A stretch of 64,000 bases of DNA from Limanda limanda (GCF_963576545.1 NC_083651.1:13127886-13191885); one strand, 5' to 3'; counted from the first letter of the stretch, positions 20,440 to 33,689 are shown. Notes: a model not told the origin generated them from the sequence alone. Translations and numbers: made by a program.

Positions 20440-22482
20440 CTAGGGCTACGTTGTAGCACTTGCGGGCCCGAGCACCTGCACGTTGAAGCCTGTTGCGGTC
20501 GGGGGAGAGAGCGGTCGATGACCAAGCGCACGTCTCCGCGTTGGATGCGTTTTCTTCTCTGTGGCAAGGATAAAAGCTTCACTTCCTGTAGCCACCAGGG
20601 GGCGCTGTGATTTAAAGTCATGATTTCTGTGTAGATGTCATCAGGCTGGGACTCTAGTCCAACATGTCTAGTTTGGACTCAATTGGACAATAAATGCTTC
20701 ACTTCCTGTAGCCACCAGGGGGCGCTGTGATTTAAAGTCATGATTTCTGTGTAGATGTCATCAGGCCGGGACTCTAGTCTTACATGTCTAGTTTGGACTC
20801 AATTGGACAATAAACGCTTCACTTCCTGTAGCCACCAGGGGGCGCTGTGATTTAAAGTCATTATTTCTGTGTAGATGTCATCAGGCTGGGACTCTAGTCT
20901 TACATGTCTAGTTTGGACTCAATTGGACAATAAACGCTTCACTTCCTGTATCCACCAGGGGGCGCTGTGATTTAAAGTCATGATTTCTGTGTAGATGTCA
21001 TCAGGCCGGGACTCTAGTCTTACATGTGTAGTTTGGACTAGATTGGACAATATATGTCAGAGATACAGAACCTCGTGTTTTGATGGCGTGTAATCAAACT
21101 TCGACGCCACGGTCACACGGACTTGAAACCATATGAATATCTTCAGGGGGGGGGCTGTTGATACACACATGTAGTTTGAGTGAGATAGAACCATGAACAC
21201 TGAAGTAACAACATTTCGTGTTTCACGGCGAGTTGATGAACTTTGACGCCACGCCACGGTCACACGGTGTGACGAAAAAACAATCCCTAAATCATTTTTT
21301 ATCTCCATCTTGTTGTGATGACACTCATCTGAATTTAAAGTTAAACTGATGAAAGCCCTTGGACAAGTACATCAAAGTAAAAATGGTGAATATGGTCAAA
21401 ATGGCCACTAAATTAAAAATGGCGGGCTTCCTGTTTGGTCTAACATATCGATCCAAGAGACTTATTTGTTTGTTATGAAAAGACACATGTCCCCATAGAT
21501 TTTTGTACATGTCGGCCAATCGTAGTGCCGGGGCTGCCCTTTAGGGGGCGCTAGTCAGTTTTTTTGCCACGCCCATTTCTTAAAACCATATGAATATCTT
21601 CAGGGGGGGGATGTTAGCACACCCATGTAGTTTGAGTGAGATGGAACCATGAACACGGAAGTTACAGCAATTTCGTGTTTCACGGCGAGCTGATGAACTT
21701 TGATGCCACGCCATTAATACTGTGTTTGACGAAAAGTCACAGTAATCTTATATCTTCATTATCAATGTCTTGAGACCCATTTGATACAGTTTGACATGGT
21801 TGAGGTCAGTGGATGAGGAGAAATACATCCAAGTGTAAGACATGCAAAAAACAAGACATTTCCTGTAGCCACCAGGGGGCGCTGTGATTTTAAGAAATTA
21901 TTTCAGTGTAGATGTCTTCAGGCCGGGACTCTTGTCTTATGTGTGTAGTTTGGATTTGATTGGATCATGTATGTGCGAGATACAGAAGCTCGTGTTTTGA
22001 TGGCGTTTAATCAAACTTTGACGCCACGCCAAGGACACACGGTGTGACGAAAAGTTGATTTTTTAAGTCAGTTTTTTTCTCCATCATGTTGTGATGACAC
22101 TCATCTAAATTTAAAGTTGATTTGATGAAAGCCCTGGGACAAGTACGTCAAAGCAAAAATCGCCAAAATGGCCAAAATGGCCACTAAATCCAAAATGGTG
22201 GGCTTCCTGTTGCGTTTTTCATAATGCCCTTTGAGACTTTTTTTCATGATTTGTCACGATACACCTCTTGCCCGATTTTGGTGAAAATCGGTTATGTGGA
22301 AACCTAGGGGCTGGGTTCCAGGGGGCGCTGTTGAGCCATTTGGCCACGCCCATTTCCAAATACTCCGGAATACGTAAATTTTCACCACTCTCTAATTATC
22401 TGCAAAGTTTGGTAAGAAGTTCAGCATGTTAAAGCCCTCAAAAAGCCAATTCACTTTAGTCACAATAATAATAATAATAAGA
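20440..22482 (+). repeat. Composite repeat unit U1 with a 4 x 120-bp internal array
   Basis: The unit begins actagggctacgttgtagc, a boundary repeated exactly at 22484 and nearly so at 24918. Inside, 20581-21060 is a head-to-tail array of four 120-bp copies (period visible at 20592, 20712, 20832, 20952). Longer diverged modules follow, built around gacgccacgccacggtcac and gccacgcccatttc. The last is family A-like. U1 ends in (ATA)n without the ggtgctcgggccc tail. Confidence 0.8.
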
Positions 22483-25400
22483 ACTAGGGCTACGTTGTAG
22501 CACTTGCGGGCCCGAGCACCTGCACGTTGAAGCCTGTTGCCGTCGGGGGAGAGAACGGTCGATGACCAAGCGCACGTCTCCGCGTTGGATGCGTTTTCCT
22601 CTCTGTGGCAAGGATAAAAGCTTCACTTCCTGTAGCCACCAGGGGGCGCTGTGATTTAAAGTCATGATTTCTGTGTAGATGTCATCAGGCTGGGACTCTA
22701 GTCTTACATGTCTAGTTTGGACTCAATTGGACAATAAACACTTCACTTCCTGTAGCCACCAGGGGGCGCTGTGATTTAAAGTCATGATTTCTGTGTAGAT
22801 GTCATCAGGCCGGGACTCTAGTCTTACATGTCTAGTTTGGACTCTATTGGACAATAAACACTTCACTTCCTGTAGCCACCAGGGGGCGCTGTGATTTAAA
22901 GTCATGATTTCTGTGTAGATGTCATCAGGCCGGGACTCTAGTCTTACATGTCTAGTTTGGACTCGATTGGACAATATATGTCCGAGCTAAGAACCTCGTG
23001 TTTTGATGGCGTTTAATCAAACTTCGACGCCACGGTCACACGGCCTTAAAACCATATGAAGATCTCCGGGGGGGGGGGGCTGTCGATACACACATGTAGT
23101 TTGAGTGAGATAGAACCATGAACACGGAAGTTACAGCATTTGGTGTTTCACGGCGAGTTGATGAACTTTGACGCCACGCCACGGTCACACGGTGTGACGA
23201 ACGATAAATCCCTAAATCAATTTTTATCTCCATCTTGTTGTGATGACACTCATCTGAATTTGGAGTTCATCTGATAAAAGCCCTGGGACAAGTACATCAA
23301 AGTAAAAATGGTGAATATGGTCAAAATGGCCACTAAATTCAAAATGGCGGACTTCCTGTTTGATCTAACATATTGATCCAAGAGACTTATTTGTTTGTAA
23401 TGAAAAGACACATGCCCTAATCATTTTTTGTACAAGTCGGCCAATCGTAGCGCCGGGGCTGCCCTTTAGGGGGCGCTAGTCAGTTTTTTTGCCACGCCCA
23501 TTTCTTAAAACCATATGAATATCTTCAGGGGGGGGATGTTAACACACCCATGTAGTTTGAGTGAGATGGAACCATGAACACTGAAGTTACAGCAATTTCG
23601 TGTTTCGCGGCGAGTCGATAAACTTTGACGCCACGCCACGGTTACACGGTGTGACGAAGGACGAATCCCTAAATCATTTTTTATCTCCATCTTGTTGTGA
23701 TGACACTCATCTGAATTTGAAGTTGATCTGATGAAAGCCCTGGGACAAGTATGTCAAAGTAAAAATGGTGAATATGGTCAAAATGGCCACCAAATCCAAA
23801 ATGGCGGGCTTCCTGTTTGATCTAACATATCAATCCAAGAGACTTATTTGTTTGTTATGAAAAGACACATGTCCCCATAGATTTTTGTACATGTCGGCCA
23901 ATCGTAGTGCCGGGGCTGCCCTTTAGGGGGCGCTAGTCAGTTTTTTTGCCACGCCCATTTCTTAAAACCATATGAATATCTTCAGGGGGGGGATGTTAAC
24001 ACACACATGTAGTTTGAGTGAGATGGAACCATGAACATGGAAGTTACAGCAATTTCGTGTTTCACGGCGAGCTGATGAACTTTGATGCCACGCCATTAAT
24101 ACTGTGTTTGACGAAAAGTCACAGTAATCTTATATCTTCATTTTCAATGTCTTGAGACCCATTTGATAGAGTTTGACATGGTTGAGGTCAGTGGATGAGG
24201 AGAAATACATCCAAGTGTAAGACATGCAAAAAAAAAGACATTTCCTGTTGCCACCAGGGGGCGCTGTGATATTAAGTCATGATTTCAGTGCAGATGTCAT
24301 CAGGCCGGGACCCTTGTCTTATGTGTCTAGTTTGGATTTGATTGGATCATGTATGTGCGAGATACAGAAGCTCGTGTTTTGATGGCGTTTAATCAAACTT
24401 TGACGCCACGCCACGGTCACACGGTGAGACGAAAAATCAATCCCTAAATCATTTTTTATCTCCATCTTGTTGTGATATCACTCATCTAAATTTAAATTTG
24501 ATTTGATGAAAGCCCTGGGACAAGTACGTCAAAGCAAAAATGGCCAAAATGGTCAAAATGGCCACTAAATCCAAAATGGCGGGCTTCCTGTTGCGTTTTT
24601 CATAATGCCCCTTGAGACTTTTTTTCATGATTTGTCACGAAACATCTTTTGCCCGGTTTTGGTGAAAATCGGTTATGTGGAAACTTAGGGGCTGGGTTCC
24701 AGGGGGCGCTGTTGAGCCATTTTGCCACGCCCATTTCAAAATACTCCAGAATACGTAAATTTTCACCAGTAACTAATTTACTGCAAAGTTTCATAACTTT
24801 TTGAGCACGTTAAAGCCCTCAAAAAGCCCATCCTTTTGCCGGAAAAATAATAATAATAATAATAATAATAATCATTACAATTTCAATAGGGCCTCTCACC
24901 ATTCGGTGCTCGGGCCCTAACTAGAGCTACGTTGTAGCACTTGCGGGCCCGAGCACCTGCACGTTGAAGCCTGTTGCAGTCGGGGGAGAGAGCGGTCGAT
25001 GACCAAGCGCACGTCTCCACGTTGGATGCGATTTCCTCTCTGTGGCAAGGATAAAAGCTTCACTTCCTGTAGCCACCAGAGGGCGCTGTGATTTAAAGTC
25101 ATGATTTCTGTGTAGATGTCATCAGGCCGGGACTCTAGTCTTACATGTCTAGTTTGGACTTGATTGGACAATATATGTCCGAGATACAGAACCTCGTGTT
25201 TTGATGGCGTTTAATCAAACTTCGACGCAACGGTCACACGGCCTTACAACCATATGAATATCTTCAGGGGGGGGGGCTGTTGATACACACATGTAGTTTG
25301 AGTGAGATAGAAACATGAACACTGAAGTTACAGCAATTTCGTGTTTCACGGCGAGTTGATGAACTTTGACGCCACGCCACGGTCACACGGTGTGACAAAA

Positions 25401-26005
25401 AAACAATCCCTAAATCATTTTTTATCTCCATCTTGTTGTGATGACACTCATCTGAATTTAAAGATTAACTGATTAAAGCCCTGGGACAAGTATGTCAAAG
25501 TAAAAATGTGGAATATGGTCAAAATGGCCACTAAATCCAAAATGGCGGACTTCCTGTTTGGTCTAACATATCGATCCAAGAGACTTATTTGTTTGTTATG
25601 AAAAGACACATGCCATAATCAATTTTTGTACATGTCAACCAATCGTAGTGCCAGGGCTGCCCTTTAGGGGGCGCTAGTCAGTTTTTTTGCCACGCTCATT
25701 TCTTAAAACCATATGAATATCTTAAGGGGGGGGATGTTAACACACACGTGTAGTTTGAGTGAGATGGAACCATGAACACGGAAGTTACAGCAATTTCGTG
25801 TGTCATGGCGAGTTGATGAACTTTGATGCCACGCCATTAGTATGGCGTTTGACGAAAAGTCACAGTAATCTTATATCTTCATTATCAATGTCTTGAGACC
25901 CATTTGATACAGTTTGACATGGTTGAGGTCAGTGGATGAGGAGAAATACATCCAAGTGTAAGACATGCAAAAAAACATACATTTCCTGATGCCACCAGGG
26001 GGCGC
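20592..26005 (+). promoter_or_regulatory. Eleven CTCF-consensus-like motifs carried by the repeat
   Basis: The 14-mer CCACCAGGGGGCGC occurs at 20592, 20712, 20832, 20952, 21869, 22636, 22756, 22876, 24251 and 25992. CCACCAGAGGGCGC occurs at 25073. All are on the + strand. The 14-mer matches the known vertebrate CTCF core motif. Weaker relatives, such as ttccagggggcgctg near 22316, 24698 and 26439, lie in other modules. Binding is not shown by the sequence; CpG methylation in a repeat could block it. Confidence 0.55.
22483..24917 (+). repeat. Composite repeat unit U2
   Basis: This has the same start and module order as U1, with three 120-bp copies at 22621-22980 instead of four and one extra module near 23500-24000. 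It ends with ataataataat, then ttacaatttcaatagggcc and ggtgctcgggccctaa. The start (gcgggcccgagcacc) and the end (ggtgctcgggccc) are reverse complements over about 13 bp, like short terminal inverted repeats. Confidence 0.8.
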
Positions 26006-26660
26006 TGTGATATTAAGTCATGATTTCAGTGCAGATGTCATCAGGCCGGGTCTCTTGTCTTATGTGTCTAGTTTGGACTCGATTGGATCGTGTTTGTCCG
26101 AGATACAGAACCTCGTGTTTTGATGGCGTTTAATCAAACTTTGATGCCACGCCAAGGTCACACGGTGTGGCGAAAAGTTGATTTTTTAAGTCAACTTTTT
26201 TCTCCATCTTGTTGTGATGACACTCATCTGAATTTGAAGTTGATCTGATGAAAGCCCTGGGACAAGTACATTAAAGTAAAAATCGCCAAAATGGCCAAAA
26301 TGGCCACTAAATTGAAAATGGCGGGCTTCCTGTTGCGTTTTTCATAATGCCCTTTGTGACTTTTTTTCATGATTATTCACGATACACCTCTTGCCCGATT
26401 TTGGTGAAAATCGGTTATGTGGAAACCTAGGGGCTGGGTTCCAGGGGGCGCTGTTGAGCCATTTTGCCACGCCCATTTCCAAATACTCCAGAATACGTAA
26501 ATTTTCACCACTTACTAATTTACTGCAAAGTTTGGTAAGAAGTTCAGCATGTTAAAGCTCTCAAAAAGCCAATTCACTTTAGTCACAATAATAATAATAA
26601 TAATAAGAATAATCCTTACAATTTCAATAGGGCCTCTCACCATTCGGTGCTCGGGCCCTA
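24918..26660 (+). repeat. Composite repeat unit U3
   Basis: The third unit has a single 120-bp module at about 25060-25180, followed by the same long modules and the same ggtgctcgggccctaa terminus. It abuts U2 directly, so 20440-26660 is a head-to-tail triplication with variable internal copy number. Confidence 0.8.
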
Positions 26661-27008
26661 ATAATAATCATTACAATTTCAATAGGGCCTCTCACCATTC
26701 GGTGCTCGGGCCCTAATAATAATAAGAATAATCCTTACAATTTCAATAGGGCCTCTCACCATTCGGTGCTCGGGCCCTAATAATAATAAGAATAATCCTT
26801 ACAATTTCAATAGGGCCTCTCACCATTCGGTGCTCGGGCCCTAATAATCCTTACAATTTCAATAGGGCCTCTCACCATTCGGTGCTCGGGCCCTAATAAT
26901 AAGAATAATCCTTACAATTTCAATAGGGCCTCTCACCATTCGGTGCTCGGGCCCTAATAATCCTTACAATTTCAATAGGGCCTCTCACCATTCGGTGCTC
27001 GGGCCCTA
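26590..27008 (+). repeat. Seven tandem copies of the repeat tail
   Basis: The tail ttacaatttcaatagggcc...ggtgctcgggccctaa recurs seven times, ending near 26660, 26716, 26779, 26843, 26896, 26956 and 27009. Spacings are about 53-65 bp and differ by the number of taa/ata triplets between copies. This is a minisatellite formed from the end of U3. Confidence 0.9.
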
Positions 27009-27235
27009 ATAAACCATACCAGGGTTTTAGTTGGTTTGTTTTGGTTTTACCTTTCAGGGATAGTTCACCGTAAATAGAAAATCCACCCATCGTCAGCGTT
27101 GCAGCCAAATCCAATCCAATTGAAGTAAATGGCGACAGATTCTTCAGACGTAAATAAACATCAACAAACAAACCTTAAATGCCTCCATGCTGCTCCTGTG
27201 GTGTCATCCGTAAGCCCCGACATTCAAATCGTCAT

Positions 27236-27660
27236 TTACAACATGATTGCCAGCAGTTTTGCCAGCATCCTGTCCTCCACCACCTCCTCCAGGGTGACAA
27301 GCTTAGAGCCAACCACAGACTCTGCCTTCCTGATAAGTTTTCTCAGTCTGTTGGAGTCCTTTGCCTTGATGCCCGCACCCCAGGACACCACAGCAAAGAA
27401 GATGGTGCTCGCCACAACAGACTTATAGAACATCTGCAGCATCTTGTTGCAGACGTGGAAGGACCTGAGCCTCCTCAGGAAGTAAAGCCGGCTCAGGCCC
27501 TTCTTGTAGACGGCCTGTGTGTTGGTGGACCAGTCCAGTTTATTGTCCAGTGTGACACCCAGGTACTTGTATGCCGACACCACCTCCACATCCGTCCCAC
27601 CGATGCAGACAGGAGAGGGCAGGGGCTTGTTCCTCCTAGTTACTGCTGCTAATTAACCAA
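27236..27660 (-). mobile_element. LINE reverse transcriptase C-terminal fragment (L2-like)
   Basis: The minus strand reads, without stops for 117 codons, the familiar end of a fish non-LTR element: SAYKYLGVTLDNKLDW, LSRLYFLRRLRSF, CNKMLQMFYKSVVASTI, AGIKAKDSNRLRKLIRKAES and LVTLEEVVEDRMLAKLL. Only this C-terminal part is present, so the copy cannot move by itself. The clade is judged from memory of similar fish elements; L2 or a close relative is the best guess. Confidence 0.8.
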
Positions 27661-28833
27661 TAGTCGTACTATATTTTTACTGCATAGAAACACTGCAGGG
27701 CCATGTTATTATGAAAAAATCTTTTATTTCAGCAGGACACAGAACCGGAATGGGAACGTCTTTACATATAAATATAATAAAACACCTCTTATCATCAACA
27801 TTTCACATCTACTGAACTAGTCCTTTTACATTCGCACACCGTTACACATTTTGCAAACATATTACCAGCTGGTCAAACTCTGTATAAGTTAATAAATGGT
27901 TATAGTAGAGTTGTAAATGTTAATCAGCACTTCATAAACAGATTTCAATCCTTTGTCAGAAGATTAAAGAGCAAGTCCGAGGTCTCTGAAAAGAATTAGA
28001 GCTTAATAGAAGGGAAAAGACTCTCCTGATGAGCTGAAACATTTTTTCAACTCATAAATTACTCTGTTCACAGAAAAATGAATATTTTTAGCAATATACT
28101 TTCTTTACAGGACAGTTTGACTTGTCACAGCTACAATCAACGTCATTAATGATGGATGGTGCTGCTTACGCTACTGTTTATCACTATATATTTACAGCTG
28201 TTAATTTATCAGTGTGCTTTGGTTTCTAATTTAAATTTCTTTTTAATTTTAACTTTGAACACACACTAAAGGATTCGCTGAACAACTTAATTGTTCATAA
28301 AATAATTGTTAAGTGCAAACGAATGTGTGAAAAATTCTAATTGCATATTTATTTACACTTTTCTCGTATGTCAGGTTAACTATTAATCTGTGACTTGATA
28401 GATAGTATGCATGTCGTTGCTCAGGTATAGATACATCTGTGGTTGGATGTGTGCTACGTTTAAAACATCAGCATCTTTTCTTATTTATTGCAGGTTATTA
28501 ATAATTCAGTGGATATGTCTGTGAATGTGCCCGGTCTTTTCATACGAAGAGGAAGAAACCTTCTGACTGTAGATGAATAAAAAACTGATTTCAAGCTACT
28601 TCTGAATCTACCTCACAATCATTGTCTTCACACAAAGAGGAAAGTGTCACTTAAATAAGAGTATACAGTATAAAACTCGGGTTACATTCACAGTAAAGTA
28701 CTTGTTTTCAAGCCTGAGCTGGGCTCAGACTCGTGGGTGCAGTTGCTTGATAACTGGGTCAGGAATCAAGATGAGTGCAGGTCACTCAGTGTCTATTTAC
28801 ACAGACTCAGGAGTTCTGTAAAGGTGTTGACTG
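27661..28833. other. Probable CEP97 3' UTR and flank, nothing else seen
   Basis: This is AT-rich sequence with no coding exon. Minus-strand AATAAA signals (TTTATT on +) at 28494-28499 and 28348-28353 could end the CEP97 transcript. I cannot choose between them. Confidence 0.4.
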
Positions 28834-31800
28834 TCAGACAGACGTTCCCTCCGTTCTTTGCTCTTCTACTGCCCTCTGCTGGGGGGAGTGGGACTGTGCT
28901 GTTTTACCAGGTGACACTGGCGATGAAGGCTGTGATTCTGCTGTTCTATCACTGATCACCTCCTCCACCTCCTCCGCCTCCTCTCTCTGCTGCACAGAGG
29001 AGAGGTACTGCTCCAGCAGGCTGCAGTCTGCGCTGTCCACACCAGCGAAGCCGCTAGGACCGGGGCTCAGTGCTCGCACCGTCTTCAGGGAGTCTTCTGT
29101 CCCGCTGCTCAGGAAGCTGTCCTCCAGCATGGCCTGCTGATTGCTCGTCGACTGGAAACCAGAGTCTGGGAAGGAAACGTCGGTGCTAGGCGGCTTCGTT
29201 GTGCTGGAGGCAACTGGGGTCGCGGCCTCACACGGTCCAGGAGATGAGGTCGGATTCAGGGAGGCAGCCTGAGCGATGTCAGCCAGCTGCTGCTCCACAG
29301 ACGTCCTCCACTGCTGCATCGACTGGAGCTGCATGTTAAACACAAGAAAGGTTTCAAACTAATTAGGCTGGAAATCGCACAAGTTCAGAGAGTATTCCTG
29401 GACATGATGCTGCAGAAGAGCTGTTATTATACGACGTAAATAATGAATGAAGTGAAGTGAACGAGAAGGACATTTTAAAATAGCCATCTTCAATCACCGA
29501 CCTCTTTCCACAGAAACTTCACAGCCTCCTCCTGAACAAGCCTTTGTAGTCTCTCTTCCTCATACTGCTTCTGCGCACTGCAAACACATAAGTTTGACCT
29601 TTTAGTTCAATAAAGTCAACATGTATACACAAGAAGCCACGGTTACGCCATAAATGAAACAGACAAATAAAAAAAAGACTGAATACTGTTACAGAAACAG
29701 TTTATTATTGCTGATGCTCGGTCAGTTACCTGTCCAGCTTCTCAGACAGGAACAGGATGTGCTCTTGCATCCTGCTCAGGCGGATCTCGCTGCGCACCTC
29801 TCGGGCCATGTGGTGACAGTGTCGAGTGTAGTGTCCCCTCCACCAGGACTGTATTCTCACTGCCGCCCTCTCGGCTCCCATCGCACTGGATTTGCTGGCA
29901 CACATACCAGCGTCTTCCTGCTTGGGGAGTTCCTTCATCTCCCCTTCAACGCAATCAGAGGATGTTTCCAGGTCATCTTGTGCTACGCTAACTCTGACTC
30001 CCGGTGAGATAACTGTTGCAGCTTCACCATCTTCTTCGTGAGTCTTCCTCTCTGGCGTATCCACCGGAGGCGAATTCTGTTTCTCGTTTGTGTTGTGCTT
30101 TTTGGGCTGAGCTGGACGCCTCGGGGCCAAGGAATCGGGCTCGAATGTCTCTGTCTCGTCCTCGCTGTCGGACTGGATCGTCAGTGACTCCACGTCAGAC
30201 ATGAAGGGGAGATAGGTGGAGTCTGAGGACAGCATGCTGCCATTGAGTTTATCCTCATCTGTGTGAACGTCCTCCAAAGACAAGTGCTCCTCTCTGAGCT
30301 TTGCGCAGCGAACTGTCGGCAGTGACGGCTGGGAGGAATCCCCGCTAACCCAAGTGTTGACCTGCACAACTGGCTCTGGAGGTTAAAACACAAAAGGCGT
30401 AAATATACTCATAAAAACAACTACTTTCCTGGAGCAGCCATAGTATTAAGTCAAAACTCTCCCACCTGACTCTGAGACTGATGGAGCCACATCTGGTCCA
30501 GCTGCAGTGTTTTTCTTCGCCTCTCTGGCTCCCTCCTGTGGTGCGGCAACCTGAGGACGGTGCATCTCCACATCAAGATGAGTCGGACGAGGAGGACTGT
30601 CCCCGCTCCCCTGCGTCTCCTCCAACAGCTGCTTTTGGTGAAACCTGAAAGGGAAAAAAAAACACGGCAGCACAACAAAAGGTCGTTGGAGTAAATGTTT
30701 TCCTTCATCAGAAGTGCAGTGTTAAAAGCCTGATCAGATTGACAGGATACCTCTGCTTATTGAGGATCTTCTCCAGCTTGGCGTCTTCTGCCGTCTCCAA
30801 GGCTGGCGATGAGGTCAGAGGGCAAACAGTGGTGAGGTACTGGACGAGCTGCACGTGCTGACCCGGTCGATACAAGCGTCCTTTTCCTTGACTGTACAGC
30901 CACTCCGCTTTAAGACTGTAGTTGTGACAATTACACACGAGACATTAGAAAAATCAAACATGTGGATACTCTCTGTTACTCCACCATAGACGTGTACACA
31001 CCCTTCTTTTTGTGACACCACGTAGCCGTCCAGGACCTTTAGGTTAAGGCACCAGCTCATGATATAAGGCCGATAGTCAAACTCTGGCAATGACGGGGTC
31101 GCCATAACACAAGGGTTGCTCATTATAGACAGCTGCTCCAGGTCACGCAGCGGTGACAGGTATGACACCTACGCAGCAGAAATTGAAGAAAAAAACATAA
31201 ATGTGTGAAGCCCCTAATGTATTTAAATGATGATCACTGTTGCTGTGTGGAGTCGTAGAACAAGACCATTACCTCATTGAGATCTCTTATCTCGTTCTCT
31301 GCCAGGGAGAGAATGGATAGGAGGGCAGGCAGGTGGGCAGGAACACTGCGGAGTGCTGTGATGCTGTTTCCATGGAGTAAAAGTGTCTATAAGAATATGA
31401 ACCAGTGCAGAAATCGGATTTAATAACAGTTCTTTGTTTTATTTGAGCTTGATTTTGACCTCGATGGCGAAGCACCCACCTTTAATGCCACCAGTTTCGT
31501 GATGTCACCGATAGTTGATATGTTATTGTCAGACAGATCCAGGTGTTGCAGGGAAACACAGTTGGTGAGTTGTTCAATGACCTGTGTAAAAAAAAAAAAA
31601 AAAAGTACAGTCGGTTTAACATATCAACAAATGAGACTGAGACTAATCGGTGCACTTACATATTTGTAAATAAATGATGATTTGTAAGTTAATGTGTGAG
31701 AATCTCTCTATAACTCACCTTAATATTGTTTCCAGACAGGTTGAGCCACTGGAGGTGAGGCAGATCTCTTAGCCCCTCGATATACCCTATACTGTTGTTG

Positions 31801-33407
31801 GGGAGATTGAGGACTCTCAGCTCTGTCAGCCGAGACACACCCATCATTCTCACCAGACGGTTTCCTGCCACCGACAGCTGAAGAGGAAAAGACCAGGAAT
31901 TACCACAGGACGTCCAACCAGTAAACTAGACAGTATTCACATCAACAAACCTGTATGACTAAGCTATAATTCTGTTAGACAAAGAGTTAAAAATCAGACA
32001 AATATTTCAGAGTGGTCACTACCTGCTGCAGGCCCGGGCTCCGCTCCAGATAGTCCAGCTTCATGATGTGGTTCCGGTCCAGGACGAGAGTGTGTGTGTC
32101 GTCAGAGGTGAAACTGGGATCCAGCTTCTGCATCCCCTGGGCCGACAGATCCACCACAGGGCCTGGTGAGAGAAGAGAGGGCGGAGCTTACACAGACTGG
32201 ACAACCACAACAACAACTGTGAGCGGATCATCACCATGACTACACAAAACACTATGTCTTTACGCAGCTACGCACATACACATTATACAGAGGGGTACTG
32301 CACTCGGCTTAAATATTTGACAGAAAAGATGAGGGAGCTTCTCTGTGAAGCTTGACTCGAGAACGATTCACTGCTTCAAGAATCGGAACAGCAAAGTAAC
32401 TTTAGGATTTTAAAGTTCAACGCTCAAGTTCAAAACCGCAGAGTCCTCTCAAAGAATTTACTTGAAACTCCTGCTGTTGGTTTATTAAGCACTTCTTGGT
32501 TTTGGGCCATAATAGATTACTGATCTGTTGCTACGTTAGGAACCAACTAGACCTGTCAAGTCTGCTTTCTGTCTTCAGAGTAAAAATCAAAACAAGGAGA
32601 AGCAGCGTTAAGTTTTTAAGCTGCACACATGAGGAACCAGCTCCCAGGGAACTGGGTGCTTGATTGAATTTAAGGGGACTGTTGAAGGTATGCGCTCCAC
32701 TGAGAGCCATACTTGTTTTTCATTTCATACAATGCACTTCTTTCACTCTTTAATTTATTCATTTATTTCTTAATTTTCTCGAGGCAACTCTTTTTAAAAC
32801 GCTCTTTCTCATGATCATATGTTGCCTTCACGATTGCTCACGAAGCCTGTTTATATTGTGTGTGCAGTATTTTGAATTGACTTGTTGTTATAACGTGCTA
32901 CACAAACAAACTGGCCTCATCTTTAGGAGCAGTAGAGAGAAAACCCTGCTGCACTAAAGGCAGCGCTGGTTTACGGTAATCAGGTGTGGATCATAGTAAC
33001 ATGAGACAGTATCTGAGTCGTTTCAACCGGTTTAACGGATCTGTTGAAGTACACTCCAGTGCTATTGTTCTGCAGGACATATGATATCTGAGGACTATCA
33101 AGGACAGTGAGGAAGTCAAGGTACTGCCAAGTTTACACACCGCTACGATCTGTTAATCCTCAGAACACACAGGCGAGTGAATAGGTTTGATCATCGCCAC
33201 AAGTCTGACACATGATGTTTTGATGTGGATCCTGAGGACGAGGCTAGGCTCCGCGGCGGTTACTCACGCTAGAGCTAACGTTAGCTAGCTACAACAACAC
33301 ACCGGCTCCCTGGAAGCAAACGCGACAGGATCCAGTTCGTCTGACCACAACAAACCAGCGAGGCTCTTACCGGCATCGGTATCAAACTTTAAATCTGCTA
33401 CACCCAT
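28834..33407 (-). CDS. cep97: Centrosomal protein of 97 kDa, LRR plus IQ protein (11 exons, complete)
   Basis: CEP97 acts with CP110 at the distal end of the mother centriole and restrains cilium formation. Exons in transcript order: 33407-33371, 32162-32023, 31877-31719, 31581-31480, 31386-31273, 31168-31002, 30915-30751, 30644-30466, 30375-29730, 29577-29502, 29328-28834. All junctions are GT-AG and keep frame, giving 759 residues (human about 865, so somewhat short, mostly in the acidic linker). Exons 2-6 encode leucine-rich repeats ([40 protein letters not shown]). Exon 7 carries [20 protein letters not shown], typical of the family. The acidic linker is followed by an IQ motif ([14 protein letters not shown], about residue 529) and a coiled-coil-like stretch. 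The nearby RPL24 and NXPE3 agree with the conserved vertebrate neighbourhood. Confidence 0.93.
32655..32725 (+). repeat. Dispersed short repeat fragment
   Basis: This matches 11961-12040 in its ttgaatttaagg, ctgttg and cgctccactgagag boxes. It sits in the first CEP97 intron, which otherwise shows no exon between 32163 and 33370. Confidence 0.5.
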
Positions 33408-33689
33408 CCTGTCGTCCCGGTGTTCCAGGTTAACTGGGGAGCCTGTGTCTTCTTCTTCGGGTTATACTTCTTCTTTTTGTTTTTTTAATGGCGGGTGACA
33501 CCTGACGTTAAAGGCGCACTACCGCCACCTAGTGTTAGTCTGCGGAAATACATAAATAAATAAAATATATATGAATAAATTAAAATTTAAATAAATTAAA
33601 ATAACCTAAATCCTCTTCATGAAACCAGTTACTTATAGTTATATTACTGTTATTTCTTTGTATCTTGTTTTGCTCCGTCCATATATTAG

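Noticed and set aside
20581..21060. Regular 120-bp repeats, considered as a CRISPR-like array
   Set aside because: The whole unit repeats without unique spacers, and the DNA is from a fish; it is a tandem repeat.
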